NCBI GenBank assembly: GCA_025800125.1
Contig: JAOXSF010000041.1
Location: 17,323-81,322 of the forward strand
Direction of reading: 5' to 3'
DNA from: Marinobacterium sp.
Lineage (GTDB): Bacteria; Pseudomonadota; Gammaproteobacteria; Pseudomonadales; Balneatricaceae
Length of the DNA: 64,000 nt
The translations under genes were made by a program, and so were the position numbers. Positions within the stretch are counted from its first letter, which is position 1; each line of letters starts with the position of its first letter. Of the stretch, positions 1-8,667 are shown piece by piece. Below the pieces are notes generated by a model. That model was not told the DNA's origin. It saw only the letters and a program-made list of their open reading frames with translations, and searched no databases.

Positions 1-1
1 T

Positions 2-166
2 CTGATGCTGGTTCCCTCCGGTGTTGGTTTAATGGTGCACCTTGAATTAATCGCTCGTGACTGGTTGGCGATTGTGCTGGCGCTTGTTCTTAGTACCGTG
101 GTGACATTTGTGGTGACAGCGTTACTGATGGAGCGATTAAAAAAGCCTGAAGAGAGGGTGAAATAA
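2..166 (+). CDS. lrgA: LrgA/CidA-family membrane protein, C-terminal end (partial)
   Basis: Only the last 54 codons are present; the gene starts before the window. The visible part has a short hydrophobic segment with the family-like VPSGVG motif, a polar loop (HLELIARDW), a final membrane helix (about residues 24-42 of the visible part) and a short basic tail. LrgA/CidA proteins are holin-like membrane proteins paired with LrgB/CidB. In bacteria they are linked to autolysis control and export of small metabolites. The stop codon overlaps the start of the next gene (TAATG), typical of the translationally coupled lrgAB pair. I am confident of the family but cannot judge the N-terminus. Confidence 0.85.
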   Translation: MMLVPSGVGLMVHLELIARDWLAIVLALVLSTVVTFVVTALLMERLKKPEERVK

Positions 167-891
167 TGGAAACACCGTCTGTCTGGTTGATTCTGACTGA
201 CGCACCCGTGCTCTGGTTAGTGCTGACTATCGCTGTTTATATGGCGGCAGGCTGGTTGAATCAGCGTTGTGGCAGAACGCCGTTGCTGCATCCAGTAGTG
301 GTTTCGTTATCAGTTATTATTCTGGTGCTCAAGCTCTCTCAGGTAAGTTACGACACTTATATTGAAGGTGCTGCTTTTCTCAAGTTCCTGATGGGGCCTG
401 CGATTGTTGCGCTTGCTATTCCGCTTTATGACAATCTGGCGCGGGTACGTGATCTATTGCTGCCATTGCTGGTGGGTTGTGTATCCGGTGCCCTGATTGC
501 GGCGCTCAGTGCTGTCGGTGTGGCCTGGGCACTGGGTGCTGGCAACGTGACCCTGTTGTCATTGGCACCTAAGTCAGTGACTTCACCCATCGCAATTGGT
601 GTGGCTGATCAGATTGGTGGTGCAGGCTCGCTGGCTGCTGGACTGGTATTGATTACGGGTGCCCTGGGGTGTCTGATTGCTCCGCTGCTCTTCCGCTGGC
701 TGAAGATTAATGATCCTGCTGTCCGGGGCTTTACGCTGGGAGTCAGTGCTCATGCTATGGGCACCGCCTTTGCGTTTGAGTATGGTGCGGTTGCTGGTGC
801 TTTTAGTGGTCTGGCTATGGGATTAACCGGTGCATTTACCGCTTTTGTTTTGCCCTGGCTCATGCTGATGTTAGGTGTCACCGCAGGCTGA
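166..891 (+). CDS. lrgB: LrgB/CidB-family inner-membrane protein
   Basis: This is a 241-residue, strongly hydrophobic protein with several membrane helices over its whole length, the normal size for the LrgB/CidB family. The family signature APKSVTSPIAIG lies at residues 134-145. LrgB works with LrgA in a membrane module associated with cell lysis control and, in some species, pyruvate or glycolate transport; the substrate here cannot be read from sequence. The start is the ATG overlapping the lrgA stop, preceded by a GAGAGG-type ribosome site. The two genes form an operon that ends before zapE. Nothing is unusual in length or motifs. Confidence 0.92.
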   Translation: METPSVWLILTDAPVLWLVLTIAVYMAAGWLNQRCGRTPLLHPVVVSLSVIILVLKLSQVSYDTYIEGAAFLKFLMGPAIVALAIPLYDNLARVRDLLLPLLVGCVSGALIAALSAVGVAWALGAGNVTLLSLAPKSVTSPIAIGVADQIGGAGSLAAGLVLITGALGCLIAPLLFRWLKINDPAVRGFTLGVSAHAMGTAFAFEYGAVAGAFSGLAMGLTGAFTAFVLPWLMLMLGVTAG

Positions 892-1007
892 TATAGTTGC
901 AATACCGTATGAATTGCGATTCATTTTGGACTTTTTTCGCATTTGCTAAATAACGGTTCACTCGGTAAAGTGCGCGGCAAATTTGTCCCCGGAAGATGTG
1001 AGTCGGT

Positions 1008-2120
1008 ATGACGCCTTTAGAACGGTATCGCAAAGACCTTGAACGTGACGATTTCTCCTACGACCCTTCGCAGGAGATGGCTATCAAACATTTGCAGCGT
1101 CTGTATGACGATCTTGTAGCGGCCCCGGAGCCTGCAGCACCTAAAGGTCTGATGGGGCGTCTGACCGGGCGTTTTAAAAAGCCCGAGCCAGTCGAGCCTG
1201 TTACCGGCCTGTATTTCTGGGGTGGAGTAGGTCGTGGTAAGACTTACCTGATGGATACTTTTTATGACAGCCTGCCGTTTGAGCAGAAAATGCGTACCCA
1301 TTTTCACCGCTTTATGCAGCGGGTGCATAAAGAATTAAAAGAGCTGGACGGTACACCGAACCCATTAGTGGAAATTGGTAAGAAATACGCTCAGGAAACA
1401 CGTATTATCTGTTTCGATGAGTTCTTTGTTTCTGATATTACCGATGCCATGATTCTGGCAGGTTTACTCGAACAATTATTTAATAATGGTGTGTCGCTGG
1501 TAGCCACTTCTAATATTGTGCCTGATGGGCTTTATAAAGATGGTTTGCAGCGTGGTCGTTTCCTGCCTGCGATTGATATGCTGAACAGGTATACCGAGGT
1601 TATCAATGTTGACGGTGGTGTCGACTATCGTCTACGGGCATTGGAACAGGCAGAATTATACCACTGCCCGCTGGATGAAACGGCTGACCAGAGCCTGAAT
1701 GCCAGCTTTGAAAGCCTTGCGCCTGATCTGGAAGAAGTGGTTGAGCGCGAAGTGATTGAAGTGAATGGCCGTGATATTCAGAGCCGTCGATGCTGTGAAG
1801 ATGTGGTCTGGTTTGACTTCTCTGATCTGTGTGAAGGCCCACGCTCTCAGAATGACTATATCGAACTGGCTAAAATATACCATGCGGTGTTGGTGTCTAA
1901 TGTACCGCAGCTGGGGCGCAGTAATGATGATGCTGCCCGTCGCTTTATTAATATGGTGGACGAATTCTACGATAGTGGTGTTAAGCTGATTCTGTCGGCA
2001 GAAAAGCCGATCCATGAAATTTATTCTGAAGGGCGGCTAGAGTTTGAGATTGAGCGTACACAATCTCGTTTGCTTGAAATGCAGTCCCAGGAATATCTGG
2101 CGCGTGAGCATCGTGCTTGA
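1008..2120 (+). CDS. zapE: Cell division protein ZapE (AFG1-like ATPase)
   Basis: This is a 370-residue P-loop ATPase of the AFG1/ZapE family. The Walker A motif GGVGRGKT is at about residues 72-79 and the Walker B motif IICFDEFF at 133-140. An ATSN segment follows, typical of an AAA+ sensor region. In E. coli, ZapE associates with the Z-ring late in division and under low oxygen or heat stress; mitochondrial AFG1 relatives act on respiratory-chain proteins. Its position next to rplM-rpsI-petABC is the usual gammaproteobacterial arrangement. It is preceded by GGAAGATGTGAG as a ribosome-binding region. The C-terminal AFG1 segment (EKPIHEIYSEGRLEFEIERT) is intact. Confidence 0.93.
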   Translation: MTPLERYRKDLERDDFSYDPSQEMAIKHLQRLYDDLVAAPEPAAPKGLMGRLTGRFKKPEPVEPVTGLYFWGGVGRGKTYLMDTFYDSLPFEQKMRTHFHRFMQRVHKELKELDGTPNPLVEIGKKYAQETRIICFDEFFVSDITDAMILAGLLEQLFNNGVSLVATSNIVPDGLYKDGLQRGRFLPAIDMLNRYTEVINVDGGVDYRLRALEQAELYHCPLDETADQSLNASFESLAPDLEEVVEREVIEVNGRDIQSRRCCEDVVWFDFSDLCEGPRSQNDYIELAKIYHAVLVSNVPQLGRSNDDAARRFINMVDEFYDSGVKLILSAEKPIHEIYSEGRLEFEIERTQSRLLEMQSQEYLAREHRA

Positions 2121-2183
2121 AGACGGTTCGCTATAGATCATAAAAAGTTTTGCGCAGGACTCGCTATCCTGAAAAGGGTTGAG

Positions 2184-2189
2184 TATAAT
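2184..2189 (+). promoter_or_regulatory. Putative -10 element of the rplM-rpsI promoter
   Basis: A perfect TATAAT sits about 155 bp before rplM in the gap after zapE. I see no convincing -35 at 16-18 bp spacing (the nearest TTGCGC, at 2150-2155, is too far away). The upstream G is compatible with a weak extended -10. The long leader that follows could hold ribosomal-protein autoregulation, but I cannot identify a specific structure. Confidence 0.45.
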
Positions 2190-2343
2190 GCGCGCCCTCA
2201 GCTGGTTGAGTCTGTCCCGGCTGAGGTTGTTGATCGTTATCCGTTATATTTTCGGGTAACCAATAATTATAAGTCAGGTCGGTTCTTCGTCTTTTTGTAT
2301 TTTAAGGTGTCGCGCTAGCCCTGAAGAATTAACAGGTAAATCA

Positions 2344-2772
2344 ATGAAAACATTTACTGCTAAGCCAGCGGAAGTAAAACGCGACTGGTTTGTTGTCGAT
2401 GCAGAAGGTAAAACTCTGGGTCGTCTGGCTACTGAAATCGCTCGTCGTCTGCGCGGTAAGCATAAAGCTGAGTACACGCCACATGTTGACACTGGTGACT
2501 ACATTGTCGTTGTTAACGCTGAAAAAGTTGCTGTAACGGGTAACAAGCGTTCCGATAAAATGTACTACCGTCACACAGGTTACGTTGGTGGTCTGAAAGA
2601 AACCTCTTTCGAAAAACTGAACGCAACTTACCCAGAGCGCATCATTGAGATCGCGGTTAAAGGCATGCTGCCTAAAGGCCCACTGGGTCGTGCTATGCAG
2701 TCCAAGCTGAAAGTGTACGCTGGTGCAGAGCACCCGCACACTGCGCAGCAGCCTAAAGAACTGAACATCTAA
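2344..2772 (+). CDS. rplM: 50S ribosomal protein L13
   Basis: This 142-residue protein is the canonical length of bacterial L13, a large-subunit protein that binds 23S rRNA early in assembly. Typical family segments are visible: the N-terminal [20 protein letters not shown] region, the central HTGYVGGLK, and [11 protein letters not shown] near the C-terminus. The gene is followed 14 bp later by rpsI, the conserved L13-S9 operon. Codon use is strongly biased to CTG, CGT and GGT, as expected of a highly expressed gene. The ATG has a short AGG ribosome site. Confidence 0.98.
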   Translation: MKTFTAKPAEVKRDWFVVDAEGKTLGRLATEIARRLRGKHKAEYTPHVDTGDYIVVVNAEKVAVTGNKRSDKMYYRHTGYVGGLKETSFEKLNATYPERIIEIAVKGMLPKGPLGRAMQSKLKVYAGAEHPHTAQQPKELNI

Positions 2773-2786
2773 GGGGAAGTTGAACT

Positions 2787-3179
2787 ATGTCTACTACTCA
2801 GTACTACGGCACTGGTCGTCGTAAAACCTCTACTGCTCGTGTATTCCTGCGCGCAGGTACAGGTTCTATCACTGTAAATGGTCGCGCCCTGGACGAGTTC
2901 TTCGGTCGTGAAACAGCTCGTATGATCGTTCGTCAGCCACTGGAGCTGACTGACAGCCTGGAAAAATTTGACGTATACGTGACCGTTAAAGGCGGTGGCG
3001 GTACTGGTCAGGCTGGTGCGATTCGCCATGGTATCACTCGCGCACTGATGGAGTACGACGAGACTCTGCGCCCAGAGCTGCGTAAGGCTGGTTACGTTAC
3101 TCGTGATGCTCGTGAAGTTGAGCGTAAGAAAGTCGGCCTGCGTAAAGCGCGTAAGCGTCCTCAGTTCTCCAAGCGTTAA
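2787..3179 (+). CDS. rpsI: 30S ribosomal protein S9
   Basis: This 130-residue protein is the normal length of S9, whose C-terminal tail reaches the ribosomal P site. The N-terminal [15 protein letters not shown] segment is present, as is the basic C-terminus ending in RPQFSKR, whose last arginine contacts P-site tRNA. It is the second gene of the rplM operon, with a GGGGAAG ribosome site. A strong intrinsic terminator follows 21 bp after the stop. Nothing is unusual. Confidence 0.98.
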   Translation: MSTTQYYGTGRRKTSTARVFLRAGTGSITVNGRALDEFFGRETARMIVRQPLELTDSLEKFDVYVTVKGGGGTGQAGAIRHGITRALMEYDETLRPELRKAGYVTRDAREVERKKVGLRKARKRPQFSKR

Positions 3180-3200
3180 TTCAGCGCTTCGAGCACTTGC

Positions 3201-3239
3201 AAAAAACGCCTGTACCCTTTGGGGTTCAGGCGTTTTTTT
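3201..3239 (+). terminator. Rho-independent terminator of rplM-rpsI
   Basis: An A6 run leads into the stem ACGCCTG...CAGGCGT, with an inner ACCC/GGGGT segment, and is followed by a run of seven T. The A-run on the left means it can also act on the opposite strand, but no opposing gene is present. Confidence 0.93.
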
Positions 3240-3298
3240 ATGCACTGCATCAAGTCAATACTTTGGCCTAAATACGGGGCTTGCAGGGGTATTTCACC

Positions 3299-3327
3299 TT
3301 GTAACCAAAGGACATTTTCTTTACTAT
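3299..3327 (+). promoter_or_regulatory. Candidate sigma70 promoter of petABC
   Basis: TTGTAA at 3299-3304 and TACTAT at 3322-3327 are separated by 17 bp. They lie about 100 bp upstream of petA and downstream of the rpsI terminator. Each hexamer matches the consensus at four of six positions, so this is plausible but not strong. Confidence 0.4.
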
Positions 3328-3434
3328 CTGGGCCATTTTAAAACTCCATGAATCCGTGGTTTTATTACTTAAACAGCCAGCCAGAATCTGCGGTTAAAAG
3401 CAGAAATGGGGACGCTGATTGAGGGGAGATGATA

Positions 3435-4031
3435 ATGAGCAATGATGGCGTGAATATGGGGCGGCGACGTCTCCTGGTCGGTGCCACCTCCGCAGTGGGT
3501 GCGGTGGGTGCCGTGGGAGCAGCTGTTCCGTTCGTAGCTTCCTGGAACCCCAGTGCCAAGGCAAAAGCAGCAGGTGCACCTGTAAAGGTTGACATCAGCA
3601 AGCTGGAGCCAGGCCAACAGATGATTGTTGAATGGCGTGGTAAGCCGGTGTGGATTGTCCGTCGTGACGCGACTGCACTGGAGAATCTGGCCAAACTGGA
3701 TGATCGTCTGGCGGATCCTTCTTCTGAAGTACCGCAACAGCCTGAGTACATTCCGCATACACCAAACCGTTCTCTGCGTGATGACGTAGCAATCATGGTT
3801 GGTATCTGTACGCATCTGGGATGCTCGCCAACATACCGTCCGGAAGTAGCACCGGAAGATCTGGGTGAAGACTGGGTTGGTGGTTTCTACTGCCCATGTC
3901 ACGGTTCCCGTTTTGACCTGTCTGGCCGTGTATACTCCGGCGTTCCGGCTCCAACCAATCTGGTAATCCCACCGCACCGTTACGACAGCGACAATGTTGT
4001 AGTCGTGGGTGTTGATCAGGAGAAAGCATAA
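3435..4031 (+). CDS. petA: Ubiquinol-cytochrome c reductase Rieske iron-sulfur subunit
   Basis: This is the Rieske [2Fe-2S] protein of the cytochrome bc1 complex, which passes an electron from ubiquinol to cytochrome c1 on the periplasmic side. An N-terminal twin-arginine-like GRRRLLVG segment precedes an Ala/Gly/Val-rich membrane anchor. The two cluster-binding loops, CTHLGC (about residues 125-130) and CPCHGS (about 153-158), are both complete. I chose the ATG at 3435 because GGGGAG lies six bases upstream; the in-frame ATG at 3429 overlaps that ribosome site. The mature protein is about 198 residues. The stop overlaps the petB start (TAATG). Confidence 0.96.
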   Translation: MSNDGVNMGRRRLLVGATSAVGAVGAVGAAVPFVASWNPSAKAKAAGAPVKVDISKLEPGQQMIVEWRGKPVWIVRRDATALENLAKLDDRLADPSSEVPQQPEYIPHTPNRSLRDDVAIMVGICTHLGCSPTYRPEVAPEDLGEDWVGGFYCPCHGSRFDLSGRVYSGVPAPTNLVIPPHRYDSDNVVVVGVDQEKA

Positions 4032-5278
4032 TGGCTGGCACTCGTAATAAAGGTAATCCTGGCCTGATGGGCTGGATTGATGATCGCTTCCCTGCAACGG
4101 CAATGTGGGAAGACCACCTGTCGAAATACTACGCACCTAAAAACTTCAACGCCTGGTACTTCTTCGGTTCCCTGGCGCTGCTGGTGCTGGTTAACCAGAT
4201 CCTGACCGGTATCTGGCTGACCATGAGCTACAACCCGTCTGCGGAAGGTGCATTTGCTTCTGTAGAGTACATCATGCGTGATGTTGAATATGGCTGGCTG
4301 TTGCGTTATATGCACTCCACCGGTGCATCTGCATTCTTTGCTGTTGTTTACCTGCACATGTTCCGTGGCATGCTGTATGGTTCTTACCGCAAGCCGCGTG
4401 AGCTGGTGTGGCTGTTCGGTATGACTATCTACCTGGCGCTGATGGCTGAAGCCTTCATGGGTTACCTGCTGCCATGGGGTCAGATGTCTTACTGGGGTGC
4501 TCAGGTAATCGTATCTCTGTTCTCTGCGGTACCAGTGATAGGTGAAGACCTGGCGCTGTGGATCCGTGGTGACTACCTGATCTCTGGCGTTACGCTGAAC
4601 CGTTTCTTCTCTCTGCACGTTGTTGCTCTGCCTATCGTGCTGCTGGCACTGGTTGTTCTGCACATCATTGCGCTGCACGAAGTAGGTTCCAACAACCCTG
4701 ACGGCGTTGAGATTAAAGATAAGAAAGACGAAAACGGTATCCCGCTGGACGGTATCCCGTTCCACCCTTACTACACTGTGAAAGACATTGTAGGCGTGGT
4801 TGTCTTCCTGTTTGTATTCTGTCTGGTTATCTTCTTCTTCCCTGAAGGTGGCGGCTACCTGATTGAAGCACCTAACTTCGAGCCTGCTAACCCGCTGAAG
4901 ACTCCGGAACATATTGCACCGGTATGGTACTTCACACCGTTCTACGCCATGCTGCGTGCGATTCCACCAATCGCCGGTTCCCAGTTCCCTGGTGTAGTGG
5001 TAATGGGTGCAGCGATTGCGATCCTGTTCGTACTCCCATGGCTGGATCGCAGCCCGGTTAAATCCATGCGTTACAAAGGCATGATGAGTAAAGTATGGCT
5101 GGGTGTTTTCGCAGTATCTTTCGTAATCCTGGGCTACCTGGGCGTAGTATCCTCCACACCAATGCGTACTTTCATGGCGCAGGTGTGTACAGCGCTGTAC
5201 TTTGCGTACTTCCTGCTGATGCCTTACTACACCAGAAAAGAAACCACTAAACCGGTTCCAGAACGGGTTACAGGCTAA
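4031..5278 (+). CDS. petB: Ubiquinol-cytochrome c reductase cytochrome b subunit
   Basis: This 415-residue polytopic membrane protein carries the two b-type hemes and both quinone sites of the bc1 complex. Heme-ligand histidine regions are visible in RYMHSTGAS and LHMFRG on one helix and in SLHVVALP and LHIIALHEVG on another. The Qo-site tetrapeptide is PVWY (in IAPVWYFTPFY) rather than the mitochondrial PEWY; PVWY is a known natural variant in several proteobacteria. It is translationally coupled to petA and followed 12 bp later by petC. Codon bias suggests high expression. Confidence 0.97.
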   Translation: MAGTRNKGNPGLMGWIDDRFPATAMWEDHLSKYYAPKNFNAWYFFGSLALLVLVNQILTGIWLTMSYNPSAEGAFASVEYIMRDVEYGWLLRYMHSTGASAFFAVVYLHMFRGMLYGSYRKPRELVWLFGMTIYLALMAEAFMGYLLPWGQMSYWGAQVIVSLFSAVPVIGEDLALWIRGDYLISGVTLNRFFSLHVVALPIVLLALVVLHIIALHEVGSNNPDGVEIKDKKDENGIPLDGIPFHPYYTVKDIVGVVVFLFVFCLVIFFFPEGGGYLIEAPNFEPANPLKTPEHIAPVWYFTPFYAMLRAIPPIAGSQFPGVVVMGAAIAILFVLPWLDRSPVKSMRYKGMMSKVWLGVFAVSFVILGYLGVVSSTPMRTFMAQVCTALYFAYFLLMPYYTRKETTKPVPERVTG

Positions 5279-5290
5279 GGGACAGGACTG

Positions 5291-6058
5291 ATGAAAAAGT
5301 TTGTTATTGCATGTGTAATGGCCGTGCTGCCGATGACAGCCGGTGCTGCAGGTGGCGGTGTGCCACTGGATCACATTGATGTTGATCTGACTAACCAGCC
5401 ATCGCTGCAGCGTGGTATGAAGACTTTTGTTAACAACTGCATGGGCTGTCACTCCGCACAGTATCAGCGTTATGAGCGTGCTGCTCAGGACCTGGGTATG
5501 CCAAATGAGCTGGTTGAGCAGAACCTGATTCTGGGTGACCAGAAAATCGGTGAGCAGATGACCATCTCCATGGACGCGAAAGATGCAGCCAGCTGGTTCG
5601 GTGCGCCACCACCTGATCTGACTCTGGAAGCGCGTCTGCGTGGTCCTGACTGGATCTACACCTACCTGCGCAGTTTCTACCAGGACGAGAGCCGTCCGTG
5701 GGGTGTTAACAACGCTGTATTCCCGGACGTAGGTATGCCTAACGTACTGGAATACATGCAGGGCATTCAGGTAAACAGCTGTACCCCGGAGGAGCTCAAG
5801 CATGGTCGTGAAGTAACTATTGACCCGCTGACAAATGAGCGTATGGGCCAGTGTCTGACTGTGCTGAAAGACACCGGTGAGCTGACGCCGGCTGAGTTTG
5901 ATCAGGCGATGTACGATCTGGTTAACTTCATGGCTTACATTGGTGAGCCGAGCAAGCTGGACTCTCAGCGTATCGGTACCAAGGTGCTGATCTTCCTGTT
6001 CCTGTTCTTCTTTGTTGCGTTTGCATTGAAGAAGGAATACTGGAAAGACGTTCATTAA
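5291..6058 (+). CDS. petC: Cytochrome c1 subunit of the bc1 complex
   Basis: This is a 255-residue c-type cytochrome. An N-terminal secretion signal (about residues 1-20, ending TAGAA) is followed by the heme attachment motif CMGCH at residues 50-54. A PNVLEYMQG region is compatible with the axial-methionine zone. A C-terminal membrane anchor (about residues 228-246) is followed by a short basic cytoplasmic tail. It accepts electrons from the Rieske protein and passes them to soluble or membrane cytochromes c. It is last in the petABC operon, with a terminator 33 bp after the stop. Confidence 0.97.
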   Translation: MKKFVIACVMAVLPMTAGAAGGGVPLDHIDVDLTNQPSLQRGMKTFVNNCMGCHSAQYQRYERAAQDLGMPNELVEQNLILGDQKIGEQMTISMDAKDAASWFGAPPPDLTLEARLRGPDWIYTYLRSFYQDESRPWGVNNAVFPDVGMPNVLEYMQGIQVNSCTPEELKHGREVTIDPLTNERMGQCLTVLKDTGELTPAEFDQAMYDLVNFMAYIGEPSKLDSQRIGTKVLIFLFLFFFVAFALKKEYWKDVH

Positions 6059-6090
6059 GCGTACTGTGATACACTTGTGACGTTTAGCTG

Positions 6091-6124
6091 GATACGCGGC
6101 TCGTAAGGGTCGCGTATCTTTTTA
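6091..6124 (+). terminator. Rho-independent terminator of petABC
   Basis: The stem GATACGCG (6091-6098) pairs with CGCGTATC (6111-6118) and is followed by a T-rich tail (TTTTTATTT). It lies directly between petC and sspA. Confidence 0.9.
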
Positions 6125-6155
6125 TTTATAAAACCTGTGAAACGGGGAGTGTTCG

Positions 6156-6797
6156 ATGGGCGTAGTGGCCAAGCGGTCTTCCATGACCTTTTACTCTGAT
6201 GGTGAAGATCATTACAGCCACCGTGTACGTATCGTACTGGCGGAAAAGGGTGTAGCCGTTGAGATCATCGACTGCAAAGAGGGTGATCTGCCAGAAGATC
6301 TGGCAGCGCAGAACCCTTACAATAACCTGCCGACACTGCTCGATCGGGAGCTGGCGCTCTTTGAGTCCAAGGTGATGATGGAATACCTGGACGAGCGATT
6401 CCCGCATCCGCCGCTGTTGCCGGTCTACCCGGTTGCGCGAGCAGAAAGCCGTCAGCTGATTTACCGCATTGAGCGTGACTGGTGCAAGCTGGTCGATACC
6501 CTGGCTGAAGCGAAGCTGGGCAAGGTAGCTGTTGAAGAGGTGGAGCGTTGCCGTAAAGAGCTGCGTGATAGCCTGGTTAGTATTTCACCTATCTTTAATG
6601 AAAAGCCGTTCTTCATGAGCGATGAGTTCACGCTGGTGGATTGCTGTCTGGCTCCTATTCTCTGGCGTTTGCCTGCGCTGGGTGTAGAGCTGCCTGAAGA
6701 TCAGTGCAAGCCACTGATGAAGTATATGCATAGCCTGTTTGAGCGTGAAGCATTTCAGGCGAGCCTGTCAGATGCTGAGCGTGAAATGCGCGACTGA
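6156..6797 (+). CDS. sspA: Stringent starvation protein A (glutathione-S-transferase fold)
   Basis: This 213-residue protein has a thioredoxin-like N-terminal domain ([18 protein letters not shown]; the proline loop is [10 protein letters not shown]) and an all-helical C-terminal domain. The enzymatic cysteine or serine of true glutathione transferases is not evident, as in E. coli SspA. SspA binds RNA polymerase and affects stationary-phase and acid-stress transcription. It sits between petC and sspB, the standard order. The start has GGGGAG six bases upstream. A second ATG (at MTFYSD) is possible but lacks a comparable ribosome site. Confidence 0.93.
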   Translation: MGVVAKRSSMTFYSDGEDHYSHRVRIVLAEKGVAVEIIDCKEGDLPEDLAAQNPYNNLPTLLDRELALFESKVMMEYLDERFPHPPLLPVYPVARAESRQLIYRIERDWCKLVDTLAEAKLGKVAVEEVERCRKELRDSLVSISPIFNEKPFFMSDEFTLVDCCLAPILWRLPALGVELPEDQCKPLMKYMHSLFEREAFQASLSDAEREMRD

Positions 6798-6823
6798 TAG
6801 AATAACGCTGTAACTGATACCAC

Positions 6824-6855
6824 AAAGGGATGGCTGTTCCGGGCATCCCTTTTTT
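6824..6855 (+). terminator. Terminator-like hairpin between sspA and sspB
   Basis: AAAGGGATG (6824-6832) pairs with CATCCCTTT (6844-6852) and runs into a six-base T tract. The fold should terminate much of the sspA transcript. It lies just upstream of the sspB ribosome site, so sspB expression may depend on read-through or on another promoter. Confidence 0.8.
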
Positions 6856-6873
6856 GTGGGCAGGAGAAACTGA

Positions 6874-7359
6874 ATGACGCCAAGTAGACCTTATATTCTG
6901 CGGGCCCTTTATGAATGGCTGTTGGATAATGACCTCACTCCTTACCTGCTGGTAGATGCCTCAGTTGAGTATGTAACGGTTCCGCAGCAATTTGTGAAAG
7001 ATGGTCGTATTGTGTTGAATATTTCCCCTTCAGCAGTACGGGGCCTGCATATTGATAATGAAGCGCTGAGCTTTAATGCGCGCTTTTCTGGTCAACCAAT
7101 GGATGTTTATGTGCCGATTATTGCGGTACAGGCAATTTACGCCAGTGAGAATGGTGAAGGCATGGGGTTTGGTATGGAGCCAGGCGTTGAAGCGTATCTT
7201 ACCCCGGTTAAAGGTGTCGGGGAGGTGGGTACTCCGGAAGAGTCTTCTCCGGTGCTGGAAGCAGTAGAGGTGCGTGATGCCGAGGTGGATATGGCGGATG
7301 TTGAATCTGAGCGACCAGTCAGGCCTTCTGGTAGGCCTTCACTAAAAGTTGTGAAATAA
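6874..7359 (+). CDS. sspB: ClpXP protease specificity-enhancing factor SspB
   Basis: This 161-residue adaptor delivers ssrA-tagged proteins to ClpXP. The N-terminal folded domain (RPYILRALYEWLLDNDLTPYLLVDA, then LNISPSAVRGLHIDNE) matches the SspB substrate-binding domain. An acidic, low-complexity linker (about residues 108-150) ends in GRPSLKVVK, the C-terminal ClpX-binding tail typical of the family. The linker differs in length between species. The start follows a GCAGGAG ribosome site. It is transcribed in the same direction as sspA but separated from it by a terminator-like hairpin. Confidence 0.94.
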   Translation: MTPSRPYILRALYEWLLDNDLTPYLLVDASVEYVTVPQQFVKDGRIVLNISPSAVRGLHIDNEALSFNARFSGQPMDVYVPIIAVQAIYASENGEGMGFGMEPGVEAYLTPVKGVGEVGTPEESSPVLEAVEVRDAEVDMADVESERPVRPSGRPSLKVVK

Positions 7360-7419
7360 AATTACTGAATTTGATTCTGGGGTGGAGAGGTTGTCTGGCC
7401 TGCTTCAGGGTGGTGTTGA

Positions 7420-7439
7420 GCCCTCCGCAAAAGGAGGGC
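7420..7439. terminator. Hairpin between convergent sspB and BON-lipoprotein genes
   Basis: GCCCTCC pairs with GGAGGGC around a six-base GCAAAA loop. It lies between two convergent gene ends. There is no clear T tract on either side, so it may be a weak bidirectional terminator or an RNA 3' stabiliser. Confidence 0.5.
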
Positions 7440-7469
7440 ATTGACTTCAGGTGATATTTCGCTGAAGTG

Positions 7470-8048
7470 TCAGATATATTCGAATACCTTGATTATCTTC
7501 TGTACACCGTTAATCGAGCGTACTATATCCACCGCAATGTTCCCTTCTTCACGGCTGATCAGCCCCATCAGATAAACAATGCCGTTTTCGGTCACGACTT
7601 TAATGCGGCTGCCATCAATATTTTCGTTTGCCAGCAGCAGTGTTTTGACTTTGGTTGTTACCCAGGTGTCATTAGTGCGTGCCAGCGGAGCTGAGTTTCC
7701 AGATATGGTCAGTTCGTTATGGGCACGACGAACTCCCTGAATCTGGCTGACAATATTCTGTGCTTCCATGCGCGCCTCTTCGTGAGGAACCTGGCCTGTC
7801 AGTAGCACGATGCCATTAAAACTGGTTACGCTGATATGGCTGTTTTGGGTTGCGGCTGAAGCCTTGGCCAGATTAACAGAGGCCTTGGTTTCAATGACTT
7901 CATCATCAATGTATGCCCCCATCGTACGGCTGCCGCGATCATCCTGAATCGGGCCTTTGCGACTGGCATCAATAACGCTGGCGCAACCACTTAATAGCAG
8001 GCTGGCGGCCAGAGGAAGTAATATATGCTTCAGTGGGTGCTTGCTCAT
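7470..8048 (-). CDS. dolP: BON-domain outer-membrane lipoprotein (DolP/YraP-like)
   Basis: This 192-residue lipoprotein has a signal peptide ending in the lipobox LLSGC, making Cys22 the probable lipidated residue. Two BON domains follow (about residues 60-120 and 125-192). DolP/YraP of E. coli is an outer-membrane lipoprotein found at division sites that supports envelope integrity and BAM function. I set the start at the ATG at 8048 because AAGGAG lies just upstream; a longer in-frame reading would place non-signal residues before the signal peptide. It follows diaA by 13 bp, the E. coli order yraN-diaA-dolP. Confidence 0.88.
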   Translation of the reverse strand: MSKHPLKHILLPLAASLLLSGCASVIDASRKGPIQDDRGSRTMGAYIDDEVIETKASVNLAKASAATQNSHISVTSFNGIVLLTGQVPHEEARMEAQNIVSQIQGVRRAHNELTISGNSAPLARTNDTWVTTKVKTLLLANENIDGSRIKVVTENGIVYLMGLISREEGNIAVDIVRSINGVQKIIKVFEYI

Positions 8049-8061
8049 CGGCCTTCTCCTT

Positions 8062-8655
8062 TCAGTACTCACTTCCGAACAATTGATGGTCGATAAGATC
8101 ACATAAGGTGTGTAGTAGCATCAGGTGGCTGTGATGTATCAATACGCCATCTTCTGAAGGTACGCAGATTTCGACCTCATCCGGCCCCAGAAGACTGGGA
8201 ATGTCCCCGCCATTGGCTCCGGTCAGTGCTATTACTAGCATTTCTCGATCGTGCGCAGCCTGAATGGCCTGAATCAGGCTGGCGCTGCGGCCGTGTGTAG
8301 AAAGGATTAGCAGTGTATCGCCTGGCTGCCCCAGTGCGCGAATCTGCTTGGCGTAAGCGTCGGCAAAATTACTGTCATCGCAAATACCACTGATAACACC
8401 ACCATCGGTGCTGAGCGATATGGCTGGCAGGCCTGGGCGTTCCTGGCGAAAACGGTTTAGTAGCAGGGCGGAAAAATGCTGAGCGAGCCCCGCTGAACCG
8501 CCATTACCGCAGCAAATAATTTTATTCTCACTGACCAGAGTCTGCAGTAGCAGTTCACTGGCATGGGCGATCAGCGGAGTATATTGCTCGATCGTAACAG
8601 CGTTCACCTCCATTGAGGTGTTGAAATGATTGATTATGCGCTCTTCTAGCTCCAT
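8062..8655 (-). CDS. diaA: DnaA initiator-associating protein DiaA (SIS domain)
   Basis: This 197-residue single-SIS-domain protein is related to phosphoheptose isomerase GmhA. Matching segments include ENKIICCGNGGSA, SALLLNRF and ALGQPGDTLLILSTHG. The context (lpoA-yraN-diaA-dolP) and the C-terminus (LCDLIDHQLFG) favour DiaA, which as a tetramer promotes loading of DnaA at oriC. Catalytic residues of GmhA are not obvious to me, which also favours the regulatory role. Distinguishing DiaA from GmhA by sequence alone is not absolute. Confidence 0.85.
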   Translation of the reverse strand: MELEERIINHFNTSMEVNAVTIEQYTPLIAHASELLLQTLVSENKIICCGNGGSAGLAQHFSALLLNRFRQERPGLPAISLSTDGGVISGICDDSNFADAYAKQIRALGQPGDTLLILSTHGRSASLIQAIQAAHDREMLVIALTGANGGDIPSLLGPDEVEICVPSEDGVLIHHSHLMLLHTLCDLIDHQLFGSEY

Positions 8656-8667
8656 CTGCCCGGCTCG

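Noticed and set aside
4910..4940. The PVWY Qo-site tetrapeptide of cytochrome b as a functional defect.
   Set aside because: PVWY instead of PEWY is a known natural variant in several proteobacteria, so it is not evidence of an altered enzyme.
4016..6055. A 679-codon open frame on the minus strand opposite petB and petC.
   Set aside because: It is antisense to two highly expressed genes with strong codon bias, which suppresses stop codons on the opposite strand. The protein is low in structure, rich in His, Gln, Thr and Arg, and resembles no family.
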